Shown here: positions 1-8,203 of the stretch, piece by piece
Layout of the letters: the number at the start of each line of letters is the position of its first letter
Numbering within the stretch: the stretch's first letter is position 1
Source of the DNA: Novosphingobium sp. PhB165
GTDB lineage: Bacteria > Pseudomonadota > Alphaproteobacteria > Sphingomonadales > Sphingomonadaceae
Direction of reading: 5' to 3'
Length of the DNA stretch: 64,000 nucleotides
NCBI RefSeq assembly: GCF_004341845.1
Contig: NZ_SLVB01000007.1
Coordinates: 1-64,000 of the forward strand
Made by a program: the position numbers and the translations under genes
Notes under the pieces: model-generated
What the model was told of the DNA's origin: nothing
Database searches by the model: none
The model's input: only the letters and a program-made list of their open reading frames with translations

Positions 1-3000
1 GCCGGACGATGACGTAGTTGCCGGCGGCGGGACCGCTGATCGCGGCGCTGTCCACCGTGATGGCATAAGTCCCGACATTGGACAGTTCGGTGGCCTGCGT
101 GGAGAGCGCAGCGACCATCGTGTTGGACACCTGATCGCCGTTCTTCCAGCCGGTCGTCGTCGCGGTGAGCGTGGGGTTGGCTTCGCCGAAGAGGCGGCTC
201 TGGTTGTTGGCCGCAACCGTCAACTGCGCCGGATCGATTAACAGCGAACCATCGGCATAGGTGAGAACATAGTTGCCCGCCGCCGCGCCGGTCAGCACGC
301 CGTTCGACGGCGTGATCGCATAGGCGCCCACAGATGAGAGCACGTTGGCCGTCGTGGCGAAGTCCACCGAACTCAGGTTTGTCCTGGTCTGATCGTTGTT
401 GACGAATCCGGTGAGCGTGAAGTGACTGTTCTGGCCGGCAGCGATCCAACCGGGATTGGTGTCGCCATAGACCCGGCTGTCGCTATCGGCGAGCAGGGTC
501 AGCGGACGGGGGACGATCTCCAGATTGCCGGGCGTGTAAGAGACGATGGTGTAGTTGGTGTTGACTGCCAGCGAGCCGATATTGGTGGGGTAATGGCCGA
601 CGTTTTCGCCCGCCGTCCGCCCCTGCGCCCCGCTGAGCACTGTGGCGGCGCTCTCCCCGTTCTTGAGGCCGGTGACGCCGAAAGTCAGTTCGGGATCGGC
701 GTCTCCATAGGTCTTCAGGAAATTGTCCGAGACAATCGACAGCGGTGCGGGGATGACGGTCAGCGTGCCGTTGCTGAAATCGTACGTGTACCGATCATAC
801 ACGAACCCGGATGTCGGCGGCGGTGTCACCACCAGCGGATAGTCGCCCACCGGGGACGTCGGCGTCGCGCTGGTGGAGATTGTCGGGAGCGGCAGCTCAT
901 AGCCGCTGATCTGGCTGGCGACGTATTGATCGACGCCGAGGAAGGTTGGGCCGCTTCCCTGGAAGGAGAACGCCGGATTGGCATCGCCATATTCGCGCGA
1001 AACCGGGTTGGGGGTGCCGCTGAGCGAGACCTGCCGGATCTGCACCGTGCCGGGCGTAGTCGTCGTGCGATAGAACTGGACTTGCGCGGCTTCGGCGAAC
1101 TGGACACCGAAATCGGGCGCGAAGAACAAGCGGAGCGCGGCCGTCACGCTGCTGGTAGCCCCGCCGAGCGAGGCGATCAGGTTTTCGGAAATGCTCTGCT
1201 GGGGGTGATAGCCGATTTCCTCGGGATCCGTCCCGCCAACGCCGGAAAAGCCCTCAACGCCCCATGCGGCCGTGGTGTAGACGGGGTTGGTCCAGGTCAC
1301 CACCGAACCGCCCGCCGCCGCGAGTGCGAAGCCAGCCGGGCGGTTGGCGGCAGTCGTTTCAGGCGCAACCGTGTAAGCACTGCCGCCGATCGAATAAGTC
1401 AGCGAGCGCACACCGTAGTCGGAAGAATCGGTGAGCGACGGATCGGGCTGGTTGCTGTTCCCCGGCAGGGGTTGATAGGGCAAGGCGGAGAAGACCAGCG
1501 TGTCGAACGTCTGCCCGGCCTGCGCCCCGGTAAGCGCCAGATTTAGCACCTCGTCCACCGGCCCAGTTGGGGCGGTCGTCGAAGTGAACTCCTGCGTTTG
1601 CAACAGATCGGTGGTGGTCTGCTCCACGCCGCTCAGGGTCTGGAGCGTGAAGGGATCGACCACGGTGCCGACCGGGCTGGTGTTGGAGGCATTGGTCTCG
1701 CGGAACAGGAACGTGCCGCTCCGCGCCGAACCGGCCAGGTTCAGCGTGAAATTGTCCCAACTGCCCAGACTCACCGTGCCGCCGATCGCCCCGATATTCT
1801 CGGCCAGGATCGCGCTGTTGTCGGCCTGGATGATGCTGCCGGTCGAGCGGGTCTGCATCCACAGCGTGCCGCTACCGGTGGCGATGATGGCCCGCCGGGT
1901 AAAGTCCGTCTCGGTCGATCCCACGGTGCCTAGCAGGATATTGCCTTCGGCGCGCAAGGCCAGATTGCCGTTCTGCAACAGGATGGGCGCGTTGACGTGG
2001 ATCTCGCTGTCCGGCCCGGTGGTGATCAGCTCCAGGCCGTTGGGCGATCCGGCCAGAGTGGTCGCGACGATCGGCGCATCGACGGTGATAAGGTTGTCAG
2101 CGACCAGCTGCACGCTGTTCGACGCCAGCGCGGAAACGACCGTGGAGGCATTGATCGAGGAAGGCCCGGTCGCACCATTGGCCTCGCCCGGCGAGGACGC
2201 GGAGCCGCCGCTCGCCACGATGGCAAGGCTGGTCGGATCGAGCAGCCATGTGCCCGTTCTGCCAAGCGCGCTATAAGTCGAGACCGCGGCATTGGCGCCG
2301 ATGTCGAGCAGGCCCGAACTGGAGGTTTCGACAAGGCCGCCGGCGGCATTCTTGCCCGTGGCCCCAGCCAGCACCTGACCATCGAAATGAGTCGCCCCAT
2401 CCGACCAGACGACGACCTTTCCGCCGCCCCCGACACCGGACACATCGAGCAATGCCCCGGAAGCGACCGTTACGTCATGCGCATGGGCCAGCGTTCCCTG
2501 CCCGCGATAGTCGCCGCCGACAAGGATCGTCCCGCCGGCCCCCTCACCATGAGCGTCGATGCGCGCGCCACCGGCAAGGTTTACCGATGTGCCGGTGATC
2601 GCCACTTGCCCGCCGCTTGCGCCGCCAATGCCGCTCGCATCGATCCGACTGGCAGCGCCCAGTTGCACTTGTCCGCCTTCCGCCAGCAGGGACACTTTCC
2701 CGGCGCTTGTCCCAATGCTCCGGGCTTCCACCACGCCGTCGAGATTGATCGCAAGGGCCATCACGTCCCGCGCGGTCCGGGCAGTGAGCACCACGCTGCC
2801 GCCGTCCGCCGAAATGATCCCGCTGTTGGCCACGAGCGCACCGGCCTCCGTGGCCTTATGAGTCACCGGATCGGTGATCGCCACCTGCACCATCCCGTCG
2901 CCGGTAAAGTCGATGGTCGCCGCCGATCCCGCACCCAGCGTGACCGAGCCGAGGCGGGCCTGAATCAGCCCGTCATTGGCGACGCTCCCGCCCAGCAGCG

Positions 3001-3523
3001 CAACGAAACCCCCGTCCGCAACTTTTATCCGGCCCGAATTGCGCACTTGTGCGGAGGAATCGCCCGAACCGGTCAGCACCAGCCGCCCGCTATCGAGAAA
3101 GCTCCGTTCGTCGACATTGAGCGTAGTGGCGACCAGCGAACCGACATCGATGCGGGCATTGCTGCCGAACACCACGCCGTTGCCGTTCTGGATGATGACG
3201 CGGCCATTGGCGCTAATGGCGCCGTCGATCGCACTCGCGGTGGCGGAATGGACGCGGTTGAGCGTGGCCGACTGCGCGTCAGGCTGCGCGAAGACGACCG
3301 ATTCCTGCCTGGCCACATCGAAACTCGCCCAGTCCACCACGCCGCGCGGGGCGGATTGGGTAACGGTCGTCACTGTGCCGCTGCGGCTGACGGCCATGGT
3401 GGACGAATCGTAGACGGCCCCTGCGGGTCCTGCTGATGCGGCGTGGGCAGCGAGGCTGAAGCATCCTGCGAAAACCGAACACCCCAGAAGGAGCACTTGC
3501 CTTGCGCGAAGCATCTGCGTCAT
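1..3523 (-). CDS. Large filamentous-haemagglutinin-type adhesin with MBG repeats (3' end beyond window)
   Basis: This is the N-terminal 1174 codons of a very large secreted surface protein; the gene continues past the left edge. The reading frame was followed from ATG at 3523, which has GGAGG about 12 bases upstream. A signal-peptide-like start (MTQMLRARQVLLLG..., ending near AAHAAS) is followed by a haemagglutination-activity (TPS secretion) domain at about residues 40-160. Typical strings there are VDWASFDVARQESVVFAQ, SATLNRVHSATASAIDG and VIIQNGNGVVFGSNARIDVG. From roughly residue 830 onward, repeats of about 80-100 residues carry the MBG/YDG signature: YGDANPAFSF, YGDADPELTF, YGDTNP and FGEANPTLT. 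Proteins of this build are normally exported by a two-partner TpsB pore and act in adhesion or biofilm. No TpsB gene is in view; it could lie beyond the edge. The family is clear, the ligand is unknown. Confidence 0.85.
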   Translation of the reverse strand, partial: MTQMLRARQVLLLGCSVFAGCFSLAAHAASAGPAGAVYDSSTMAVSRSGTVTTVTQSAPRGVVDWASFDVARQESVVFAQPDAQSATLNRVHSATASAIDGAISANGRVIIQNGNGVVFGSNARIDVGSLVATTLNVDERSFLDSGRLVLTGSGDSSAQVRNSGRIKVADGGFVALLGGSVANDGLIQARLGSVTLGAGSAATIDFTGDGMVQVAITDPVTHKATEAGALVANSGIISADGGSVVLTARTARDVMALAINLDGVVEARSIGTSAGKVSLLAEGGQVQLGAASRIDASGIGGASGGQVAITGTSVNLAGGARIDAHGEGAGGTILVGGDYRGQGTLAHAHDVTVASGALLDVSGVGGGGKVVVWSDGATHFDGQVLAGATGKNAAGGLVETSSSGLLDIGANAAVSTYSALGRTGTWLLDPTSLAIVASGGSASSPGEANGATGPSSINASTVVSALASNSVQLVADNLITVDAPIVATTLAGSPNGLELITTGPDSEIHVNAPILLQNGNLALRAEGNILLGTVGSTETDFTRRAIIATGSGTLWMQTRSTGSIIQADNSAILAENIGAIGGTVSLGSWDNFTLNLAGSARSGTFLFRETNASNTSPVGTVVDPFTLQTLSGVEQTTTDLLQTQEFTSTTAPTGPVDEVLNLALTGAQAGQTFDTLVFSALPYQPLPGNSNQPDPSLTDSSDYGVRSLTYSIGGSAYTVAPETTAANRPAGFALAAAGGSVVTWTNPVYTTAAWGVEGFSGVGGTDPEEIGYHPQQSISENLIASLGGATSSVTAALRLFFAPDFGVQFAEAAQVQFYRTTTTPGTVQIRQVSLSGTPNPVSREYGDANPAFSFQGSGPTFLGVDQYVASQISGYELPLPTISTSATPTSPVGDYPLVVTPPPTSGFVYDRYTYDFSNGTLTVIPAPLSIVSDNFLKTYGDADPELTFGVTGLKNGESAATVLSGAQGRTAGENVGHYPTNIGSLAVNTNYTIVSYTPGNLEIVPRPLTLLADSDSRVYGDTNPGWIAAGQNSHFTLTGFVNNDQTRTNLSSVDFATTANVLSSVGAYAITPSNGVLTGAAAGNYVLTYADGSLLIDPAQLTVAANNQSRLFGEANPTLTATTTGWKNGDQVSNTMVAALSTQATELSNVGTYAITVDSAAISGPAAGNYVIVR

Positions 3524-3943
3524 CGGGCACCTGCCTCCATCGCTTCCGGCCGCGCAAACGATAAAGAATGATCGCGCCCGAAATCAGTGAAAACCCTGAA
3601 CCAGGATACATTGTGCGGTAAGCAAAATCAGTTCCATGTATGCACATGAAATCTGGAGAGAGTCTACCCTATAGTCATATAGCTAACGGATTAACTCGCC
3701 GCAGAAGTGTCATAATATTCGATGCAAACTTGTTATGAGCGCCCGAAACCCGTCATTATTGAGCGAAACAGACAAACTGCACACCCTTTCTCGAACGTTC
3801 CTATTTTCGCTGTTTTCGTCTATTCTTGAAACCGGATGGCGTTTCCATCCAGCTCAAGCGCTCAAAGATGCGAAGCATGGCCGGAAACGGAGACACAATC
3901 CGCCCGAGGCATCGCCTTCAGCAACTCTGCGTGGAACGTCCCG
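3524..3943. other. Non-coding region upstream of the adhesin
   Basis: About 420 bases between the adhesin start and the 3' end of the methyltransferase. The stretch 3600-3790 is clearly more AT-rich than its surroundings and probably holds the adhesin promoter. I could not fix a -35/-10 pair or an operator. Open frames here have poor composition and no recognisable domain. Confidence 0.5.
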
Positions 3944-4654
3944 CTATAGGTCTGCGCGTTGGAACACGCGTTCAACGGCAATGCGAAAAGGAGCGCGGCG
4001 GACCACCCGCACAACCTCCGGATCGATCCCGGCATTGGCCAGAACGGGAGGCCATTCGCCCGGACGCATCGAGCGCGCGATCGAGAGCTGCCCATCCTCG
4101 CGCACGATGCGGTGCACGCCCATGGCGCGGGCCAGCCATGGAAATCCGTGGTAGGCGAAAAAATGGCGATGCAAGTCGCAGATCAGCCATCCCTTGCAGG
4201 CCTCGGCTTCCATGAAACGCACGAAGCGCTCCAGTTGATCGTCGCTCATGTGATGGGCAACCTGGCTGCTGACGATGAAATCGAAGCGTTCGGGTTGCTC
4301 GGCATAGTCTCCGGTGCGGTAATCGATGTTGAGGCTCGCCGGTGTCGCCGCCCGGGCCAGACCCTCGCTGGCGGGGTTGAGATCGACCCCCATCAGCCTT
4401 GCGGCGATGTTCCGCTTCGCCGCCCACTTCGCCACCGTGCGCAACTGGTCGCCATAACCGAAGCCGACGTCCAGCAGGCTGAACGACCTGCCCTCGCCAA
4501 GCGCGCGCGCCAGGAAGGCGGTTGTCGAATGCGCCGTGAAAGTCCAGCGATTGACCCGCCCCAGATCGCGCAAGACCTTGCCATAGACACGCGGGTCAAG
4601 GTCCAGAGCATCCATCTGCTCTTCCAGGCGGGACCGGACGGACAGGCTTTTCAC
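3944..4654 (-). CDS. SAM-dependent methyltransferase of the type III PKS locus
   Basis: A 236-residue class I methyltransferase. The SAM-binding motif I is LLDVGFGYGDQL at about residue 60; the acidic residue ending strand 2 is in MGVDLNPAS, and motif-IV-like FDFIVSSQVAHHM follows. Length and fold fit small-molecule methyltransferases. Its ATG overlaps the stop of the cupredoxin gene by four bases, so the two are translationally coupled. The pair is divergent from the DUF2147/ACP/ketosynthase/type III PKS/FAD-oxidoreductase genes. From that position I infer that it O- or C-methylates the polyketide product; the substrate cannot be read from the sequence. Confidence 0.8.
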   Translation of the reverse strand: MKSLSVRSRLEEQMDALDLDPRVYGKVLRDLGRVNRWTFTAHSTTAFLARALGEGRSFSLLDVGFGYGDQLRTVAKWAAKRNIAARLMGVDLNPASEGLARAATPASLNIDYRTGDYAEQPERFDFIVSSQVAHHMSDDQLERFVRFMEAEACKGWLICDLHRHFFAYHGFPWLARAMGVHRIVREDGQLSIARSMRPGEWPPVLANAGIDPEVVRVVRRAPFRIAVERVFQRADL

Positions 4655-5064
4655 TGCACCACGATCTCGCCGGTCATGCCGAAGGAGCTGTGCATGAAAT
4701 GCGTGCAGCGCAGCTTGTAGGTTCCCGCGTGCGGCGTGACGAAATGGACATCGACACTCTGCCCCGCATCCAGCGCAATCTTGCCGCCCGAGACTTTCGC
4801 ACGGTCCGCATCCATGACCTTCGCCGCCGCGAAGAATTCCTGCGCCGCGAAATCATGCCCGCCCGACGCCCGGTTTTGCAGGCGCAGATCATAGGCCTGC
4901 CCGGCCTTCAGCGTAATCTTGTCGGGCGTGAACTTGAAGTTGGAAAGCTCTACGGAGACGACCTCGGCGTGGGACCAGTCCGGCGGGCCCGGCGGACTTT
5001 GCGCGGCAGCCGGTGCGGCAGCAAGCATCAATACGCCGATGGCGATCCCATCACGAACAATCAT
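4651..5064 (-). CDS. Periplasmic cupredoxin-domain protein
   Basis: A 137-residue exported blue-copper-type protein. I chose ATG at 5064 because it gives a signal peptide (MIVRDGIAIGVLMLAAAP, cleavage near AAAQS) directly before the mature domain; an in-frame start at 5133 would add an unlikely leader. The copper ligands expected of a type-1 site are visible: His in GGHDF, then Cys, His and Met in RCTHFMHSSFGM near the C terminus. The stop overlaps the methyltransferase start (ATGA). A cupredoxin would carry electrons or copper in the periplasm; here it may serve an oxidative step linked to the neighbouring polyketide locus, which is inference from position only. Confidence 0.8.
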   Translation of the reverse strand: MIVRDGIAIGVLMLAAAPAAAQSPPGPPDWSHAEVVSVELSNFKFTPDKITLKAGQAYDLRLQNRASGGHDFAAQEFFAAAKVMDADRAKVSGGKIALDAGQSVDVHFVTPHAGTYKLRCTHFMHSSFGMTGEIVVQ

Positions 5065-5244
5065 GTGCCAAACTCCTGCATCCTTTTGACCGCACAAACT
5101 TTTCCCGGCCCTCTTTCCGGCCGGGGCCAGCAAAGGTATCTCACCATTCGGTCATGCGTTGAAGCGCTATCTGCCCCTTCGCGGGGCTTGCCGGAACCGG
5201 AGAAAGCGCGCAGTCTCCGAAATGTATCGCGTGGGAGCGTAGCG

Positions 5245-5676
5245 ATGAAGGGCATATGCATGGCGATGGCGTGTGCACTCGCAATTTTCGGCTCCCCGCA
5301 AACGGTTGCGGCACAAACGGGCGTCTATGGCCGGTGGCTCACCGATGACGGGGCTGGCGTGGTTGAAATCGCCCCATGCGGCAGCGCGCTTTGCGGCAAA
5401 CTGGTAGCCGTGCTCGATCCCAAGGCCCCCGCGCACGACATCAACAATCCGGACCCCGCGCGCCGCGCCCTTCCGCTTGTGGGCGTTTCCATTCTGACCG
5501 GCCTCGTGCGAAGCGGGGACGGGTGGAGCGGCGGTCAGGCTTATGACCCGAAGGCAGGCCGCACGTACCGTGCTTCCATCCATCTGGCGCAGGACGGCAG
5601 GCTCGACGTGACCGGCTGCCTCCTCTTCGCCTGCCGCACCAAACACTGGACCCGGTTCAAGGAGAAACACGGATGA
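5245..5676 (+). CDS. DUF2147 domain secreted protein
   Basis: A 143-residue protein with a signal peptide (MKGICMAMACALAIFG, cleavage near VAAQT) and a DUF2147 domain: GVYGRWLTDDGAGVVEI, CGSALCGKLV, GWSGGQAYDPKAGRTYRA and LDVTGCLLFACRTKHWTR. The start at 5245 follows a GGGAG ribosome site. DUF2147 proteins are small periplasmic beta-rich proteins of unclear role, often beside lipid or polyketide genes. The stop overlaps the ACP start by four bases, so it is the first gene of the polyketide operon and shares a divergent promoter region (5065-5244) with the cupredoxin gene. Confidence 0.85.
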   Translation: MKGICMAMACALAIFGSPQTVAAQTGVYGRWLTDDGAGVVEIAPCGSALCGKLVAVLDPKAPAHDINNPDPARRALPLVGVSILTGLVRSGDGWSGGQAYDPKAGRTYRASIHLAQDGRLDVTGCLLFACRTKHWTRFKEKHG

Positions 5677-5903
5677 CCTATGAAGATATCCTGGCCCTGA
5701 TGGCCAAGGAAACGGGACTTCCGATCGAAAAGCTCCAGCCGGATATCACGCTCGCCACGCTCGACATTTCGTCCATCGATCTGGTCAGCATGCTGTTCGA
5801 GCTTGAGGACCAATACGGGATCGAACTTCAGCCCGAGGAACTCACGCGCGAGATGACCTTGCGCCAACTGTTCGAACGCATCGGGGTTGCCGTGCCGCAA
5901 TGA
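5673..5903 (+). CDS. Acyl carrier protein
   Basis: A 76-residue stand-alone carrier protein. The phosphopantetheine attachment site is Ser34 in LDISSIDLVSML, and the acidic helix-II surface (FELEDQYGIELQPEEL) is typical of ACPs that dock to ketosynthases. Both ends overlap their neighbours by ATGA, so it is tightly coupled to DUF2147 and to the ketosynthase. It should carry the acyl chain extended by the ketosynthase, and probably delivers the starter to the type III synthase. It is not the housekeeping AcpP: no fabD/fabG/fabF neighbours are present and the Ser context differs. Confidence 0.9.
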   Translation: MTYEDILALMAKETGLPIEKLQPDITLATLDISSIDLVSMLFELEDQYGIELQPEELTREMTLRQLFERIGVAVPQ

Positions 5904-7117
5904 GCGAACGCGTCCTCATCACCGGCATGGGCTGTGTAAGCGGGCTCGGCTACGGCGTTGCCGCGAACTGGCAATCCGTGCGCGAGGGCCGCAGCGCAAT
6001 CCGTCCGCTCGCGCCATCGGCGCCGCCGGGCATAGCGGCGTGGGTTGACGATGCGGCAGTAGAAGCGCCGTTGCTCAAGGGCGTGGAGCCGGAACGCCTG
6101 CGCCGACTGGGGCGGCTCGACAGGCTTTCCGAATTCGCACTCGAAGCCGGGCTGGAAGCCGTTGCCAATGCCGGGCTGGCGCAGCATCCGTCACTGGCGC
6201 AGCGAACCGCAATCGTGCTGGGCTGCGGCAGCGGCGGCAACACCACGGTCGAAATCGCCTACGAGCGGCTCTTCGGCCAAGGCCAGCCCAAGGCCCATCC
6301 CCAGACCATTCCCAGTTCGATGATCGCAGCGCCCGCCGCCCATCTGTCCATGCTGCTGGGCGTCCACGGCCCTACCCTGACTTTATCCGGCGCCTGTGCC
6401 TCGTCCGCCCAGGCACTGGGCGAAGGCATGCACATGATCCGCGCCGGACGCGCCGATATCGTGATCGCGGGCGGGGCGGAGGCATGCCTCACGCGCGGTT
6501 CGCTCGCCGGTTGGCAATCGCTCGGCGTGCTGGCGCCTGACACCTGCCGCCCGTTCTCACGCGATCGCCGCGGAATGGTCCTCGGCGAAGGGGCCGCCGT
6601 GCTGGTGCTGGAAAGCGAACGCCATGCCCTGGCTCGCGGCGCGACCATCCACGGCGAACTGGCCGGCTACGGCACATCGAGCGACGCCGCCCATATGACC
6701 GCGCCCGATGTCGACGGGATTGCCGCCGCGATCCGCGCGGCGCACGACGATGCCGGCATTCCCGGTGAGGCCACGGCACTCATATCGACGCATGGCACCG
6801 GCACCGGACTCAATGATCCGGCCGAAACGGCCGCCATGCACCGGGTCTACGGCTCCGCGCTCGCACGCCACCGGGCGATCGCGACGAAATCCGCACATGG
6901 ACACATGATCGGTGCGACCGGCGCAATCGAGTTCCTGATCGGCATGATGGCGCTTGGCGAAAATACCGCCCCTGCCGTGCTCAACTACCTCGGCCCCGAT
7001 CCCGAGTGCGACCTGCCGCTGGTACTCGAACCCGAAGTCTTCGAGCCGGAGATTCTCGTATCCAACAGCTTCGCCTTCGGCGGGCTCAATTCGGTTCTGG
7101 TGGGGCGGCGCGCATGA
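5900..7117 (+). CDS. Beta-ketoacyl-ACP synthase (FabF-like)
   Basis: A 405-residue ketosynthase of the FabF/KAS-II fold that condenses malonyl-ACP with an acyl thioester. The catalytic Cys166 lies in LSGACASSAQALGEG; the two active-site histidines are His298 (STHGTGTGLND) and His333 (KSAHGHMIGATGA). The full family length is kept, so it should be active. It overlaps the ACP gene upstream and the type III PKS gene downstream by four bases each. Its place suggests that it makes or elongates an ACP-bound acyl starter for the PKS. The central GGAEAC motif supports a catalytic rather than chain-length-factor role. Confidence 0.92.
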   Translation: MSERVLITGMGCVSGLGYGVAANWQSVREGRSAIRPLAPSAPPGIAAWVDDAAVEAPLLKGVEPERLRRLGRLDRLSEFALEAGLEAVANAGLAQHPSLAQRTAIVLGCGSGGNTTVEIAYERLFGQGQPKAHPQTIPSSMIAAPAAHLSMLLGVHGPTLTLSGACASSAQALGEGMHMIRAGRADIVIAGGAEACLTRGSLAGWQSLGVLAPDTCRPFSRDRRGMVLGEGAAVLVLESERHALARGATIHGELAGYGTSSDAAHMTAPDVDGIAAAIRAAHDDAGIPGEATALISTHGTGTGLNDPAETAAMHRVYGSALARHRAIATKSAHGHMIGATGAIEFLIGMMALGENTAPAVLNYLGPDPECDLPLVLEPEVFEPEILVSNSFAFGGLNSVLVGRRA

Positions 7118-8202
7118 CATCCACCGTGGCCCGCATCAACCGCATCGGAACGGCCAATCCGCCGTTCGAGGTCCACGACGCGTTCCTTCGCTTCGTCGCT
7201 TCGGAACTGCCCGACGAACGCACCCGTCATGTGTTCGAGCGCATGGCCGCGCGTTCCGGGATCGAGCGGCGCTTTTCCTTCCTCCAGCCAGTGGTGCAGG
7301 AAGACGGTACAGTCGTGGAGACCGGCGGGTTCTACGGCAACGGCCCCTGGCCTTCGACCGGCACCCGCATGAAACGCTACGAGCGCGACGCACCCCGCCT
7401 CGCGCTGGAGGCGATTGCCGCACTTGACGGGGATATCGGCAAGGCAGGCATTACCCACCTCATCGTCGCCTCTTGCACCGGATTCATGGCCCCCGGGCTG
7501 GACCAGGTCATCATGGCCGAGGCCGGCCTCGATCCCGGCGTGGAGCGTACTGTCGTGGGCTTCATGGGCTGTTATGCGGCGGTCAATTCGCTGCGGCTGG
7601 CGCATCATATCGTCCGCTCCGAGCCCGCTGCGCGCGTGCTGGTGGTGACGATCGAGCTGTGCAGCATCCATTTCCAACGCAACCACGATCTGCCCAGCCT
7701 GCTCGCGATGCTCCTGTTCGGAGACGGTGCGGCTGCGGCGCTGGTCACCGCCGAGCCCGGGGGGATCGCCCTGCACGACTTCCGGGCCGCGACGATACCG
7801 GGAACCGCCGATGCGATCACCTGGAACATTCGCGATCAGGGCTTCGACATGCACCTTGGCGGCGAAGTTCCCGCCCGCATTGCCGCCGCGCTCGCCGCAG
7901 ATGCCATGCGTAACGACGGGCATGGCCTGCTGCGCGGGCAATCGCCCGAGGACTTCGCGCTATGGGCGGTCCATGCGGGGGGACGGACCATCCTCGACGC
8001 GGTGGAGCACGGGTTCGCCCTTGGGCCCGAGGCGCTTGCCCCCTCCCGGTCCATCCTGCGCGACCGGGGCAACATGTCGTCCGCGACGCTGATGTTCATT
8101 CTGGCCAAGATGCTGGCGGACGAGGCGCGAGGTCCGGGCATGGCGCTGGCCTTCGGCCCGGGCATGGCGGCGGAAAGCTTCCGCTTCACCATCGAGGATT
8201 GA
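7114..8202 (+). CDS. Type III polyketide synthase (chalcone-synthase fold)
   Basis: A 362-residue iterative type III PKS. The Cys-His-Asn triad is complete: Cys121 in VASCTGFMAPGLD, His287 in WAVHAGGRTILDAVEHG and Asn320 in RDRGNMSSATLMF. The GFMAPG context matches bacterial alkylresorcinol/alkylpyrone-type enzymes. Such enzymes extend a fatty-acyl starter with malonyl units and cyclise it to resorcinols, pyrones or acylphloroglucinols. I used the ATG at 7114 that overlaps the ketosynthase stop; an upstream in-frame start would sit inside the ketosynthase. With ACP and ketosynthase directly upstream and FAD oxidoreductase and methyltransferase nearby, a methylated, oxidised phenolic or quinone lipid is a reasonable but unproven product. 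Confidence 0.92.
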   Translation: MTSTVARINRIGTANPPFEVHDAFLRFVASELPDERTRHVFERMAARSGIERRFSFLQPVVQEDGTVVETGGFYGNGPWPSTGTRMKRYERDAPRLALEAIAALDGDIGKAGITHLIVASCTGFMAPGLDQVIMAEAGLDPGVERTVVGFMGCYAAVNSLRLAHHIVRSEPAARVLVVTIELCSIHFQRNHDLPSLLAMLLFGDGAAAALVTAEPGGIALHDFRAATIPGTADAITWNIRDQGFDMHLGGEVPARIAAALAADAMRNDGHGLLRGQSPEDFALWAVHAGGRTILDAVEHGFALGPEALAPSRSILRDRGNMSSATLMFILAKMLADEARGPGMALAFGPGMAAESFRFTIED

Positions 8203-8203
8203 G

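Noticed and set aside
422..3436. Long plus-strand open frames across the adhesin gene
   Set aside because: They mirror the repetitive, GC-rich codons of the minus-strand adhesin, have Arg/Gly/His-rich composition and no domains.
3735..4215. Small plus-strand frames near the methyltransferase 3' end
   Set aside because: Basic, low-information sequence overlapping a well-supported gene.
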